Assembly (NCBI RefSeq): GCF_012676905.1 | Contig: NZ_CP051428.1 | Coordinates: 4,585,001 to 4,649,000, forward strand | Source: Paenibacillus albicereus | Lineage (GTDB): Bacteria > Bacillota > Bacilli > Paenibacillales > Paenibacillaceae | Length of the DNA stretch: 64,000 bases | Direction of reading: 5' to 3' | In this document: positions 25,933 to 34,477 of the stretch, in pieces | How the letters are laid out: every line of letters starts with the position of its first letter | How positions within the stretch are numbered: position 1 is the stretch's first letter | The notes under the pieces: model-generated | What the model saw: the letters and a program-made list of their open reading frames with translations, nothing else | Databases searched by the model: none | Told to the model about the DNA's origin: nothing | Made by a program: the position numbers and the translations under genes

Positions 25933-26304
25933 ATGGCCTACACGACAGGGCTCGTCACCAATACGCGCGCGACGGGCACCGCGGCGACGACGATCGTCGT
26001 CAACACCCGCAACGCGGCAGCCGGAGCGGCGACCGTGACGCTGAAGATTTTCGCCGTCTCTCCGACGACGCTGACGCTGACTCCGATCTACGTGTCGTCG
26101 TTCGCGGTGGCGGGTTATGCGGCGGACATCCGGACGTTCACGATCGCGGGCAACATCGCCTACGAGGTGCAGCTCGACAACAGCGCCGTGCTGGCGAATC
26201 CGGTCTACTCGACCTACGGATTGGACGAGTTCGGCAATCTGGTCACCGAGCAGGGCTTTCCGCAAGCGAAAATGACGATGATTCCCGCGCTCGTCCCGAC
26301 CTGA
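25933..26304 (+). CDS. Small beta-rich protein of unknown function
   Basis: 123 residues. ATG 25933 has GGAGG 7 nt upstream; ATG 25927 is too close to it. The product is rich in Thr, Ala and Val, with no Cys, no signal peptide and no membrane segment; alternating strands (TTIVVNTRN, ATVTLKIFAV, AYEVQLDNSAV) suggest a single Ig-like or jelly-roll domain. I do not recognise the family. It is divergent from the BNR propeller protein, with about 130 bp of shared upstream DNA. Confidence 0.7.
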   Translation: MAYTTGLVTNTRATGTAATTIVVNTRNAAAGAATVTLKIFAVSPTTLTLTPIYVSSFAVAGYAADIRTFTIAGNIAYEVQLDNSAVLANPVYSTYGLDEFGNLVTEQGFPQAKMTMIPALVPT

Positions 26305-26316
26305 TCGGGCAGCAAG

Positions 26317-26363
26317 AAAAGGACCTCAATCAGCCGCCACGGGGCGACGATTGAGGTCCTTTT
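26317..26363. terminator. Bidirectional terminator
   Basis: AAAAGGACCTCAATC and GATTGAGGTCCTTTT form a perfect 15-bp stem with U-runs on both strands, serving the unknown gene (+) and the kinase operon (-). Confidence 0.9.
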
Positions 26364-26413
26364 GGATTGGGCGGCACGGTCGCGGCCGGAAGCCGTCCGT
26401 CGAAAGCCGCGGC

Positions 26414-27058
26414 TCAGCCGCCGATGACGCGGCCGATCCGCGTCAGGATGTCGGCGGTCGAGGCCGGATCGTTGGCGTCGTACTCGTCGATGTTCAGGCG
26501 CAGCACCGGACAAGCGGTGAAGCCGTCGATCCATGCGGCATACCGCTCGTGCATATGCTCCCAATAAGAGACGTCGGTCTGGATCTCCATCTCCCGGCCG
26601 CGCTCGGCGATGCGGGCAAGGATGGACGGCAGGCTGCCCTCGATGTAGAGCAGGACGTCCGGATGCGGGAAGTACGGCGTCATGACCATCGCCTCGTACA
26701 AGCTCGTATACGTCTCGTAGTCGACCGGCGACATCGTGCCCTGGTCGGCGTGCATCTTGGCGAAGATGCCCGTGTCCTCGTAGATCGAGCGGTCCTGCAC
26801 GAAGCCGCCGCCGAGCTCGAACATCTTCTTCTGCTCCTTGAACCGTTCGGCCAGGAAATAGATCTGCAGGTGGAAGCTCCAGCGCTCGAAGTCGTGGTAG
26901 AACTTCTCCAGGTACGGGTTGAAGTCGACCTTCTCCAGCGACGTGCGGAAGCCGAGCCGCTGCGCCAGCGCCGCGGTCAGCGTCGACTTGCCGACGCCGA
27001 CCGTGCCCGCGACGGTGATGACGGCATTTTGCGGGATGCCGTAGGGGTTGGCGCTCAT
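26414..27058 (-). CDS. dck: Deoxynucleoside kinase (dAdo/dCyd kinase type)
   Basis: 214 residues. P-loop GTVGVGKST at residues 18-26, the family's DRSIYEDTGIFA motif (DRS box, about 88-100) and an Arg-rich lid near 160. It phosphorylates deoxynucleosides for dNTP salvage. Its start overlaps the stop of the upstream kinase by 4 nt (ATGA), as in the dgk-dck pair of Bacillus (yaaG-yaaF). The assignment of which copy prefers deoxycytidine/deoxyadenosine rests on this parallel, not on decisive residues. Confidence 0.8.
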   Translation of the reverse strand: MSANPYGIPQNAVITVAGTVGVGKSTLTAALAQRLGFRTSLEKVDFNPYLEKFYHDFERWSFHLQIYFLAERFKEQKKMFELGGGFVQDRSIYEDTGIFAKMHADQGTMSPVDYETYTSLYEAMVMTPYFPHPDVLLYIEGSLPSILARIAERGREMEIQTDVSYWEHMHERYAAWIDGFTACPVLRLNIDEYDANDPASTADILTRIGRVIGG

Positions 27059-27678
27059 CGGATGCACTCCTTTACGCGCGCGACGATCTTGTCGAACTCG
27101 CTGCGGTCGGCGACGAAGTCGACGGCGTCGCCGTCGACCGGCAGGATGATCGTATCCGGCTCGCGCTCGGCCAGCTGGCTCATCGCCGTCTCGTAATCCT
27201 CGATCAGCTGCTGCAGGTAGGCCGTGGACATCTCCTCCTCGAACGAGCGGCCGCGCTTCGCGATGCGCTCCAGCAGCACGTCGAGGCTGGCGCGGATGTA
27301 GACGATGACGTTCGGCTTGGGCAGGTCGTCGGTGAGCACGTGGTAGATGTGGCGGTACTTGTCGCGCTTGACGCCCTTCAGCGTGCGCTCGCTGAAGATG
27401 AGGTTCTTGTAGATATGGTAGTCCGAGACGATCGCCTGGCCGCCGGCCAGCCTCGGGATGACGGCGTCCTCGAGCTGCTTGTAGCGGTTGCACAGGAAGA
27501 ACATCTCCAGCTGGAAGCTCCAGTCGTCCATGTCCTGATAGAATTTGTCCAGAAACGGATTCTCCTCGACGATCTCCTTGACCAGCGGGTATCCCCACGC
27601 TTCGGCCAGCATCGTGGCGAGCGTCGTCTTGCCGGCCCCGATCGGCCCCTCGACGGCGATATATGGCGCGTGACTCAT
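27055..27678 (-). CDS. dgk: Deoxynucleoside kinase (dGuo kinase type)
   Basis: 207 residues from ATG 27678; a purine-rich stretch lies upstream. P-loop GPIGAGKTT at 9-17, family box SDYHIYKNLIF near 84, lid region RIAKRGRSFE near 145. It converts deoxyguanosine to dGMP in purine deoxynucleoside salvage. First gene of a two-gene operon with 4-nt overlap. Upstream to 28798 there is no gene: about 250 bp of low-complexity sequence, then the 52-bp array. Confidence 0.8.
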   Translation of the reverse strand: MSHAPYIAVEGPIGAGKTTLATMLAEAWGYPLVKEIVEENPFLDKFYQDMDDWSFQLEMFFLCNRYKQLEDAVIPRLAGGQAIVSDYHIYKNLIFSERTLKGVKRDKYRHIYHVLTDDLPKPNVIVYIRASLDVLLERIAKRGRSFEEEMSTAYLQQLIEDYETAMSQLAEREPDTIILPVDGDAVDFVADRSEFDKIVARVKECIR

Positions 27679-27905
27679 CGTAGCTGCTTCCCCCTTGAAT
27701 GCGGGACCGGCAACCGGTCCTCTGCGTCCGGGCCCTCCGCATGTGGCGGCCCGAAGACGCACTGCTTGATTATAGCCGCTCCGGGGGATTAGGAGAACGG
27801 CCTTTTTCACATCCGGTTAAAAAAAGTTGCCGCTCCGCGGCGGCGGAAAGAGCGGGATGGAGCCGAGGCTCCCCGCACGACTGTTTCGTGCGGAGAGAGG
27901 CTTCG

Positions 27906-27958
27906 CCGGCGAAGGCGCTGGTGCGCACGGTTTTTCCGCGTGCGGTTTCCCCGTTGGA
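27906..27958. repeat. Flanking block of the 28-kb array, similar to 41021-41075
   Basis: The segment GGTTTTTCCGCGTGC followed by a GTTGG block resembles GGTTTCTTCGCGTGC...GTTGG at 41046-41073, and the preceding GCGCT...CGCAC also resembles it. Both blocks lie on the same side of related 52-bp arrays. Confidence 0.45.
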
Positions 27959-27962
27959 GGGG

Positions 27963-28640
27963 TCCGGACTTCCTTCAGCCGACTTGCTCGGCGTGGGGTC
28001 GTGCGATGAAGGGGTCCGGACTTCCTTCATGCGACGTACTCGGCGTGGGGTCGTGCGATGAAGGGGTCCGGGCTTCCTTCATGCGACGTACTCGGCGTGG
28101 GGTCGTGCGATGAAGGGGTCCGGACTTCCTTCATGCGACGTACTCGGCGTCGGGTCGTGCGACCAAGGGGTCCGGACTTCCTTCATGCGACGTACTCGGC
28201 GTGCGGGCATGCGTTGAAGGGGGCCGGACTTCCTTCAGCCGGCTTGCTCGGCGAGCGGTCGTGCGATGAAGGGGTCCGGACTTCCTTCATGCGACGTACT
28301 CTGCATGCGGTCGTGCCATGAAGGGGTCCGGACTTCCTTCATGCGACGTACTCTGCGTGGGGTCGTGCGATGAAGGGGTCCGGACTTCCTTCATGCGACG
28401 TACTCGGCGTCGGGTCGTGCGTTGAAGGGGTTCAAACTTCCTTCATGCGACGTACTCGGCGTGGGGTCGTGCGTTAAAGGGGTTCAAACTTCCTTCATGC
28501 GACGTACTCGGCGTGGGGTCGTGCGTTGAAGGGGTCCGGACTTCCTTCATGCGACGTACTCGGCGTGCGGGCATGCGTTGAAGGGGTCCAAACTTCCTTC
28601 ATGCGACGTACTCGGCGTCTGGTCGTGCGACGAAGGGGCA
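27963..28640. repeat. 52-bp tandem array, 13 copies
   Basis: The TCCGGA (or TTCAAA/TCCAAA) centre recurs at 27963, 28015, 28067 and every 52 bp to 28587, without a single period change. Each unit can fold: ATGAAGG...CCTTCAT arms surround the palindrome GTCCGGAC. The units share a 20/25 core with the array at 41195. Open frames across it have repetitive, Arg/Ser-rich products and are not considered genes. Confidence 0.95.
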
Positions 28641-28725
28641 AGAGGTTGCCGGTCGGGCCGGTCGGGCCGGTCGGGCGGAACAAGGCGAATCGGCCGAGGC
28701 ACCGCCCGGCTTCGCCGCAAACAGA

Positions 28726-28765
28726 AGCAGGCCGGAGGAGCGTCCGTCGCTCCTTCCGGCCTGCT
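28726..28765. terminator. Terminator of the flavodoxin operon
   Basis: AGCAGGCCGGAGGAGCG pairs with CGCTCCTTCCGGCCTGCT (one mismatch); short U-runs on both sides. It lies between the array and the flavodoxin stop. Confidence 0.75.
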
Positions 28766-28798
28766 TTAAATTCTTCTTCCAGAGGGCTAGTCAATCCG

Positions 28799-29251
28799 TC
28801 AGACCGCCCCCACCTGCAGCTCCGCCATGCGGCGGCCCAGCTCGCGCAGCCGCTCCTTTTCGTCCTCGGACGGATTGAACTCGACCTTGAAGCCAGGCGC
28901 CATAATATTCGCTCCGCGCTCGGCCAGCTTGGCCTCGAACTGGTCGACCGCTCCACAGTAGATGTCGTACGACGTGTCGCCCGAGCCGAACGCCATCGCC
29001 GTCTTGCCCGCCAGATCCACCGCATCGAGCCCTTCGTACAGATCCAGGCTCTCGTCCGGCAGGTCGCCCTCGCCCCAAGTATATGCCCCGATGAAAATGC
29101 CGTCGTACTGCTCCAGCTCCGCTGCCTCCGCGTCCATGATGTCCCTCACGGTCAGCTGCGCGCCAGCCGCCCGAGCGCCCTCCGCGATCGCGTCGGCCAT
29201 CTCCTCCGTATTGCCGGTCATGCTGCAGCAGACCAGAATGATCTTCTCCAT
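28799..29251 (-). CDS. Flavodoxin
   Basis: 150 residues, the short-chain flavodoxin size. FMN-phosphate loop SMTGNTEEMA at residues 10-19; FMN-ring regions at GAYTWGEGDLPDE (about 55-67) and GSGDTSYDIYCGA (about 88-100). It is a soluble one-electron carrier that replaces ferredoxin when iron is low. It is downstream of a propeller-like protein, with about 30 bp between them, in a unit headed by a Fur box, supporting induction under iron limitation. Confidence 0.93.
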   Translation of the reverse strand: MEKIILVCCSMTGNTEEMADAIAEGARAAGAQLTVRDIMDAEAAELEQYDGIFIGAYTWGEGDLPDESLDLYEGLDAVDLAGKTAMAFGSGDTSYDIYCGAVDQFEAKLAERGANIMAPGFKVEFNPSEDEKERLRELGRRMAELQVGAV

Positions 29252-29280
29252 CTCCCCGCTCCTCCCTCTCGCTCGGGCGC

Positions 29281-30099
29281 TCAGCCCGGCAGCATGCCGT
29301 CGAGCTGACGGATGCCTTCATATAAGGTCGCTAGATAAAGCCGTTCCCCGCTCGCATCCACATCGGTGACCGGGCCGTTCGTCTCCACCGGGCGGAGCGC
29401 GATCCGGCCTGCCAGCCAAGCGGCGCGATAAAGGCCGCGGTCGGAGCAGAGCAGCGGCTGTCCGCCGCGGACCGCGATCGAGAACAGGAACAGGCCTGGG
29501 TACCGATAGCGCTCGAAGCCCTCGCGAGGCGTACCCACGACGAGCTCGCCCAGCTCGCTCACGCCGATCAGCCGGCCGTGGCATACGGCGACGCTCGTGA
29601 CGCCCGCGCCAAGCTCGAACTCCATCCAGGCCGAGCTGAACCGGTCGTACAGCGCCAGCCCTTTTTCGCAGCCGAGGATGAGGTACTGGGGCACGTTGAC
29701 GATATCGTAGACCTTGCGGTCCGAGAACGCCGCCGACCCCCAATCCGCTCCATGGGAGCACCAGAGGCCGTGCGTCGTGCACGCATACAGGCATCCGCCT
29801 TCGGCGCGGTACTGGAACACCGGGAGCTCCAGCTCCTCCGTCTCCCACTCCTCCCCGTCAAAGACATACAGGCCCCGGCTCGTGCACGCATGCAGCTTCT
29901 CCCCGCCCAGCACAAGCCGGTTGACCGTCGATCCTTCCATCTCCGGCGTGCTGATCCGTTCCCAGCCGCGCTCCTGGCGCTTGCGGTAGATGCCGCTGCC
30001 CATCGTGGCGGCGTACAGCGTCCCCGCCCCCGCCAGCACCGACGAGCAGGACAACGGCTCCATCGTCTCCTGCGTCCCCGCCGCGTGGTCCCTCGACAT
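29281..30099 (-). CDS. Beta-propeller-like protein in the Fur-controlled flavodoxin operon
   Basis: 272 residues from ATG 30099; a GTG at 30111 is an alternative. Repeated blades of about 40 residues with patterns such as GTLYAATMGSGIY, EKLHACTSRGLYVF, GCLYACTTHGLWC and ERLYLATLYEGIR suggest a 6-7-bladed WD40/YVTN-like propeller. No signal peptide. Probably a scaffold or sensor; the partner is unknown. First gene after the Fur-box promoter, so iron-regulated with the flavodoxin. Confidence 0.75.
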   Translation of the reverse strand: MSRDHAAGTQETMEPLSCSSVLAGAGTLYAATMGSGIYRKRQERGWERISTPEMEGSTVNRLVLGGEKLHACTSRGLYVFDGEEWETEELELPVFQYRAEGGCLYACTTHGLWCSHGADWGSAAFSDRKVYDIVNVPQYLILGCEKGLALYDRFSSAWMEFELGAGVTSVAVCHGRLIGVSELGELVVGTPREGFERYRYPGLFLFSIAVRGGQPLLCSDRGLYRAAWLAGRIALRPVETNGPVTDVDASGERLYLATLYEGIRQLDGMLPG

Positions 30100-30197
30100 G
30101 GCTGATCCCACCCTCTCGCTTCCGTATCAATCTATGCGCCGTGCGGCACGTCCATAAAGGCGTGTTTCCGACCTGCGGTCGGCCTCGCCCGTTTTTA

Positions 30198-30253
30198 TGA
30201 TAATGATTCTCAATCTCATCATATAGGATACGGATTCCAGCTCCGGTTGTCAA
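30198..30253 (-). promoter_or_regulatory. Fur-box promoter of the flavodoxin operon
   Basis: On the minus strand a perfect -35 TTGACA (30248-30253) is 17 bp from -10 TATCCT (30225-30230). Overlapping the expected start is GATAATGATTCTCAATCTC (30199-30217), matching 16 of 19 positions of the Fur consensus GATAATGATTATCATTATC. This placement predicts iron-dependent repression. Confidence 0.85.
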
Positions 30254-30260
30254 CGGTATT

Positions 30261-30284
30261 AAAAAAAGAAGGGCCTTACGGCCC
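30261..30284 (-). terminator. Terminator of the 30533-31087 gene
   Basis: GGGCC-TTAC-GGCCC followed on the minus strand by CTTCTTTTTTT. The 250 bp between here and 30532 hold no visible gene. Confidence 0.7.
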
Positions 30285-30532
30285 CCCTCGGATGCACGAA
30301 TCTTCATGCGGCCCCGCAGCATGCTTGCGACTTTGCGCATCCTGGAGCTTCATTAGGAGCGACTTTGCGCGACTTTACGCGGCCTGGAGCAGCTTGCCGC
30401 TCCGGCTTGCGCCGCGTCAAGCTGGCCGCGCCCTCATCCCCTGCCGCCTCGAACGCCGGTTGCCCTCCTGCGCCGTGGACGATCCGGACTTCACCCGCCA
30501 CACTCCGGCATTACCGGCATCCCCCCGGCTGC

Positions 30533-31087
30533 CTACAGCCGCAGCTGGAGCGCGACGGCCGCGCCGCCGTCCCGGAACTCCACCGAGCGGATGCCAACCA
30601 TGGACGGCAGCTGCGAGCCGACCGGGATGACGATCGGCTCCAGCGTCCCGGACGGCAGGCTGATGCCGCGCAGCTTGGCGGATATCGGCGTCGCGATGAG
30701 GTCGGGATCGCGCCACTCCAGCCGGTATTCCGCCTGCACGCCCGCATCCAGCAGGTCGCGGTAGCGCCCGGCGATGTCGGCCGTCAGCCGCTGGCCTTGC
30801 AGCGTCAGCCGCGCTCCCTCGACGCGGAATTCCGGCGTCACCTGCGGCTGCTCGGCGAGCCGCGCCCGCGCCAGATTGTTGATGTCCTCGCCGCTTAGGA
30901 ACAGCTCGGCCTTGCCGGCCTGGACCATCTCCAGCCCTTTGGCCGCGAGGTCGATCGGCTCATGCGCCAGCGTCAGCTCCTGCTGCGGCCGGATGTACCA
31001 GACGGCCGCGGCCGCGCCGGCTGCGGCCAGCACAAGCAGCGCGACGAGCAGGCCGATGAATCCTTTTGCCACTTTGCCCATAGGCAT
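30533..31087 (-). CDS. Membrane-anchored protein, YpmS-like (DUF2140-like)
   Basis: 184 residues. ATG 31087 or 31081 follows AGGAGGAG. N-terminal membrane anchor (GLLVALLVLAAAGAAAAVW, about 10-30), then an extracytoplasmic domain whose pattern (FLSGEDINNLARARL, RLTLQGQRLTADIAGRY, LPSMVGIRSVEFRDG) resembles YpmS-type lipid-binding-like proteins. The family assignment is tentative. Divergent from ilvA. Confidence 0.55.
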   Translation of the reverse strand: MPMGKVAKGFIGLLVALLVLAAAGAAAAVWYIRPQQELTLAHEPIDLAAKGLEMVQAGKAELFLSGEDINNLARARLAEQPQVTPEFRVEGARLTLQGQRLTADIAGRYRDLLDAGVQAEYRLEWRDPDLIATPISAKLRGISLPSGTLEPIVIPVGSQLPSMVGIRSVEFRDGGAAVALQLRL

Positions 31088-31213
31088 ATCTCCTCCTGTC
31101 GTCTCTGCCTTCCCTGCGCCTCTTCCTCTAAAGCCCGCCGCCATTGACAAAGGCAGGCCCCAGCGGTATAACAAGACAATCATCTCATCTACCGGAAAGG
31201 AAGAGAAGCGCGA

Positions 31214-32524
31214 ATGAACCCCAGCACTCCGCAGCCCCCACCACGTTCCGCCTCGGCCGGCAAAAACGATCCGCCCGCGGTCCGGATCGCCCTGGAGGAC
31301 ATCATGCATGCGCAGATGACGCTCAACGAGGTCATTACCCGCACGCCGCTCCAGCCGAACCGCGTGCTGTCCGCCCGCTACGGCTGCAACGTGCTGCTCA
31401 AGCGGGAGGATCTGCAGGTCGTCCGCTCCTTCAAGATCCGCGGCGCCTACCACCGCATCCGCACGCTCCCGCCCGAGGAGCTCGCCAAGGGCGTCGTCTG
31501 CGCCAGCGCGGGCAACCATGCCCAGGGCGTCGCCTACTCCTGTCAGACGCTCGGCATCCGCGGAAAGATTTTCATGCCGAGCACGACGCCGCGCCAGAAA
31601 GTGACGCAGGTGGAGTTTTTCGGCGGCGACCAGGTGGACATCGTGCTGACCGGCGACACGTATGACGACGCCTACGCCGAGGCGGCCCGCGAGTGCGAGC
31701 GCTCCGGCGCGGCGTTCATCCATCCGTTCGACGATCCCGCGATCATCGCGGGCAACGGCACCGTCGGCAAGGAAATCATGGACGCGACCGACACGATTCC
31801 GGACTACGTATTCGTCACCGTCGGCGGCGGCGGCCTCGCGGCGGGCGTCGCCTCGTACATCAAGGCGGTGTCGCCGCGCACCCGCATCATCGGCGTCGAG
31901 CCCAAGGGCGCGCCGTCGCTGGAGCTGTCGCTGCGCGCCGGGCAAGTGACGCCGCTCGACTCGATCGACAAGTTCGTCGACGGCGCGGCCGTCAAGCGGA
32001 TCGGCGACCTGACGTTCGCGATCTGCCGCGACCTGCTCGACGACGTCGCGCTCGTGCCCGAGGGCAAGGCGTGCACGACGCTGCTCAGCCTCTACAACGA
32101 GAACGCCATCGTCGCCGAGCCGGCCGGCGCGCTGCCGGTCGCCGCGCTCGACCTGTACCGCGACGAGCTCGCGGGCAAGACCGTCGTCTGCATCATCAGC
32201 GGCGGCAACAACGACGTCGACCGCATGCAGGAGATGAAGGAGCGCTCGCTCATCTACGAGGGGCTCAAGCATTACTTCACCGTGAACTTCCCGCAGCGCG
32301 CCGGGGCGCTGCGCGAGTTCCTCGACGAGGTGCTGGGACCCGACGACGACATCTCGCGCTTCGAGTATACGAAGACGCACAACAAGGAGAACGGCCCCGC
32401 GCTCGTCGGCATCGAGCTCAAGCGCCGCGAGGACTACGGTCCGCTCATCGAGCGGATGAAGGGCAAGGGCTACCAGTTCGTCGAGCTGAACAAGGACCCG
32501 GTGCTGTTCGATCTATTGATTTGA
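31214..32524 (+). CDS. ilvA: Threonine ammonia-lyase (threonine dehydratase), short form
   Basis: 436 residues. PLP-binding Lys in SFKIRGAY (about residue 75); SAGNHAQG; glycine-rich phosphate-binding loop VGGGGLAAG; ISGGNND. A C-terminal ACT-like domain (YFTVNFPQRAGALREFLDEV, about 350-430) supports feedback control. It makes 2-oxobutanoate from threonine for isoleucine synthesis. No other ilv gene is nearby. The start has no strong ribosome binding site beyond GGAAAGGAAGAGAAGCGCGA. Confidence 0.95.
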   Translation: MNPSTPQPPPRSASAGKNDPPAVRIALEDIMHAQMTLNEVITRTPLQPNRVLSARYGCNVLLKREDLQVVRSFKIRGAYHRIRTLPPEELAKGVVCASAGNHAQGVAYSCQTLGIRGKIFMPSTTPRQKVTQVEFFGGDQVDIVLTGDTYDDAYAEAARECERSGAAFIHPFDDPAIIAGNGTVGKEIMDATDTIPDYVFVTVGGGGLAAGVASYIKAVSPRTRIIGVEPKGAPSLELSLRAGQVTPLDSIDKFVDGAAVKRIGDLTFAICRDLLDDVALVPEGKACTTLLSLYNENAIVAEPAGALPVAALDLYRDELAGKTVVCIISGGNNDVDRMQEMKERSLIYEGLKHYFTVNFPQRAGALREFLDEVLGPDDDISRFEYTKTHNKENGPALVGIELKRREDYGPLIERMKGKGYQFVELNKDPVLFDLLI

Positions 32525-32539
32525 ATGATTGGAGATGGG

Positions 32540-32577
32540 AAAAGACGGCTTCCGCGCCAGGCGGAGCCGTCTTTTTT
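32540..32577 (+). terminator. Terminator after ilvA
   Basis: AAGACGGCTTCCGC pairs with GCGGAGCCGTCTT, followed by TTTTT, 15 bp after the ilvA stop; it can also serve the convergent gene. Confidence 0.9.
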
Positions 32578-32590
32578 GAATAGGGATGGT

Positions 32591-33385
32591 TCAGGAATTG
32601 CCGCTCTGCGACGCGCGTCCCGAGTAGCTCATCTCCACCTCAGCGGTCGAGGAGCGAAAGCTGACGGTATACGTGCCGGAAGGCATGCCTTCGGGATAGC
32701 CGCTGCCGCTGCTCCAGGCGAAGGGCTGTCCCGGCTCGACGCGTTCCGTAAAGGAAACCTCGCCGGACGAAGAACGGGAGACGGAGACCGTCGTCGCTCC
32801 TTTTCCCTCATTGAGGAAATCCAAGGCGACGAAGCCGTGATTCTCCAGTACCTCGAAAGAAACAGAGGTGATCTTGCTGCCGCTGCTCCTTCCGGACCAT
32901 GCCGCATCCTCGTCGGGAAGCCGGGTGCCTGCGGAAACGCTTGGCTTAGCCGGCAAGCCGACCGCAGCCGGGGAATCTTCCAGCTTGACCGATACGCGGC
33001 CGGACATCTCATATCCTTTGCTGGAGGAGAGGGCGATCGTATGGTTTCCGGCTGACCACGGACTCGTCCCGAGCACGGGTTTTTGCTCGCCCGGCTTCAA
33101 GGTGAACCGCATTTTTTCCTTTCCGGTTGAGGAGCCCTCTGTAATGCGGACCGCAATCGAATCGGATGCCTCGTTCTCCACCTGCACCGTTACCCAGCCC
33201 AGGTGCTCCGGAATGGCGAAGCTCCTTTTAAAGGTCTTCCCGGAAATGAACTCGTCCAAGATCGGAGTTTGTGCATAGGCAGAATTCCTGTCGCCGTTAT
33301 TGTCGGCGGATAAAAACCACGATGCGCTCACCGCAGCAACAAGGAGCAGGCTGCCCGCCAGCAGCAGCTTTGCCGGACGTTTCAT
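32591..33385 (-). CDS. Secreted protein with two beta domains, unknown function
   Basis: 264 residues. Signal peptide with KLLLAGSLLLVAAVSASWFL (about 6-25). The mature part has two similar beta-sandwich-like halves (about 50-130 and 165-255), each with a tryptophan or phenylalanine before SAG/SGSG turns and a closing Tyr-containing strand (KGYEMSGRVSVKL; GTYTVSFRSSTAEVEMSY). This resembles an internal duplication. No catalytic motif. Convergent with ilvA; A/T-rich sequence upstream likely holds its promoter. Confidence 0.65.
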   Translation of the reverse strand: MKRPAKLLLAGSLLLVAAVSASWFLSADNNGDRNSAYAQTPILDEFISGKTFKRSFAIPEHLGWVTVQVENEASDSIAVRITEGSSTGKEKMRFTLKPGEQKPVLGTSPWSAGNHTIALSSSKGYEMSGRVSVKLEDSPAAVGLPAKPSVSAGTRLPDEDAAWSGRSSGSKITSVSFEVLENHGFVALDFLNEGKGATTVSVSRSSSGEVSFTERVEPGQPFAWSSGSGYPEGMPSGTYTVSFRSSTAEVEMSYSGRASQSGNS

Positions 33386-33547
33386 GCTTTTCTCCTCCTC
33401 TGCCTTTTCGCAAGATTCGCGCCATGGCCTGCTTGTGCCAAACGATAGAAATCTCTTTACAGACTACCATTTTATATTTATTTAATCAATTTATGTAAAA
33501 TAAGAGAGAGGTAAGCAAGCCAGTCCTAACCTCAAAAAGACACGAGC

Positions 33548-33575
33548 AAAAAGCCCCTTTCGATGTGAAAGAGGC
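33548..33575 (-). terminator. Terminator after the PPDK regulatory gene
   Basis: On the minus strand AGCCTCTTTC pairs with GAAAGGGGCT and is followed by TTTTTGCTCG. It closes the gluconeogenic cluster. Confidence 0.8.
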
Positions 33576-33630
33576 TCGCCTTTGAGTTTATAGACCTTGC
33601 TTTCTATTCTTCGCCTGCTTCACCCAGCGG

Positions 33631-34458
33631 CTAGCCCAGCAGATGCTTGCGGGCATCCAGGATGACGCCGGCGGTCTCCTCGATCGCGCGGTCGGTCACG
33701 TCGACGACGATGCAGCCGAGCCGCCGGAACAGCGCCTGCGCGTACTCCAGCTCCTCCGCCACCCGCTCCAGGCGGGCGTAGCTGACGCCGGCCGGCAGCC
33801 CCATGCTCTTGAGCCGCTCCAGGCGGATCGAGATGAGCTTCTCCGGCTGCATCGTCAGGCCGACGAAGCGGGAGCCCGGCATGCGGAACAGCTCCTCCGG
33901 CGGCTTGACCTCCGGCACGAGCGGGTAGTTCGCGACCTTGTAGCCCTTGTGCGCGAGGTAGACGCCGAGCGGCGTCTTGGACGTGCGGGAGACGCCGAGC
34001 AGGATCAGGTCCGCGTCCTTCCAGCCGACCACATGCTGGCCGTCGTCCGACTTGACCGTGAACTCGACGGCCTCCACGCGGGTGAAATACTCCTGGTCCA
34101 TCCGGTGCGGCCGTCCCGCCTCCTGCTTGGGCGCGGAATTGAACGTCCGGATGAAGCCCTCCATGACCGGCCCCATCACGTCGACGGCGCAGACGCCGAG
34201 CCGCGCGGACTCCTGGCGGATCATCTCCCGCAGCTCCGGCAGCACCAGCGTATACACGACGAAGCTGCCGATCGAGGCGGCATGCTCCATCAGCTCGCGC
34301 ACCTCTTCCTCGGACTTGACGTTCGCCCAGCGCTCCACCTGGGCCGACTCCGCCTCGAACTGGCGCAGCGTCGCGCGCACGACCGTCTCGGCCGTCTCTC
34401 CCGCCGAATCGGAGCAGACGACGATGCGTTTCCTGTCTTCGTTCAACCCTTCGCTCAA
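33631..34458 (-). CDS. Pyruvate phosphate dikinase regulatory protein (kinase/phosphorylase)
   Basis: 275 residues, DUF299/PSRP family. The P-loop-like GVSRTSKTPLGVYLAHKG (about 155-172) is the family hallmark. It inactivates PPDK by ADP-dependent phosphorylation of the Thr near the catalytic His and reverses it by phosphorolysis. The target gene is two genes upstream in the same run. A TTG start at 34458 follows GAGGAGG at about 11 nt. In Bacillus its homologue YqfL also follows ccpN. Confidence 0.92.
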   Translation of the reverse strand: MSEGLNEDRKRIVVCSDSAGETAETVVRATLRQFEAESAQVERWANVKSEEEVRELMEHAASIGSFVVYTLVLPELREMIRQESARLGVCAVDVMGPVMEGFIRTFNSAPKQEAGRPHRMDQEYFTRVEAVEFTVKSDDGQHVVGWKDADLILLGVSRTSKTPLGVYLAHKGYKVANYPLVPEVKPPEELFRMPGSRFVGLTMQPEKLISIRLERLKSMGLPAGVSYARLERVAEELEYAQALFRRLGCIVVDVTDRAIEETAGVILDARKHLLG

Positions 34459-34477
34459 CCTTTCCCCCGCCTCCTCG

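Noticed and set aside
24532-26304. Prophage remnant around the BNR protein
   Set aside because: No integrase, terminase, portal, tail or lysis genes are nearby and no attachment repeats were seen.
31088-31213. T-box or attenuator before ilvA
   Set aside because: The leader is short and shows no T-box bulge sequence or terminator/antiterminator pair.
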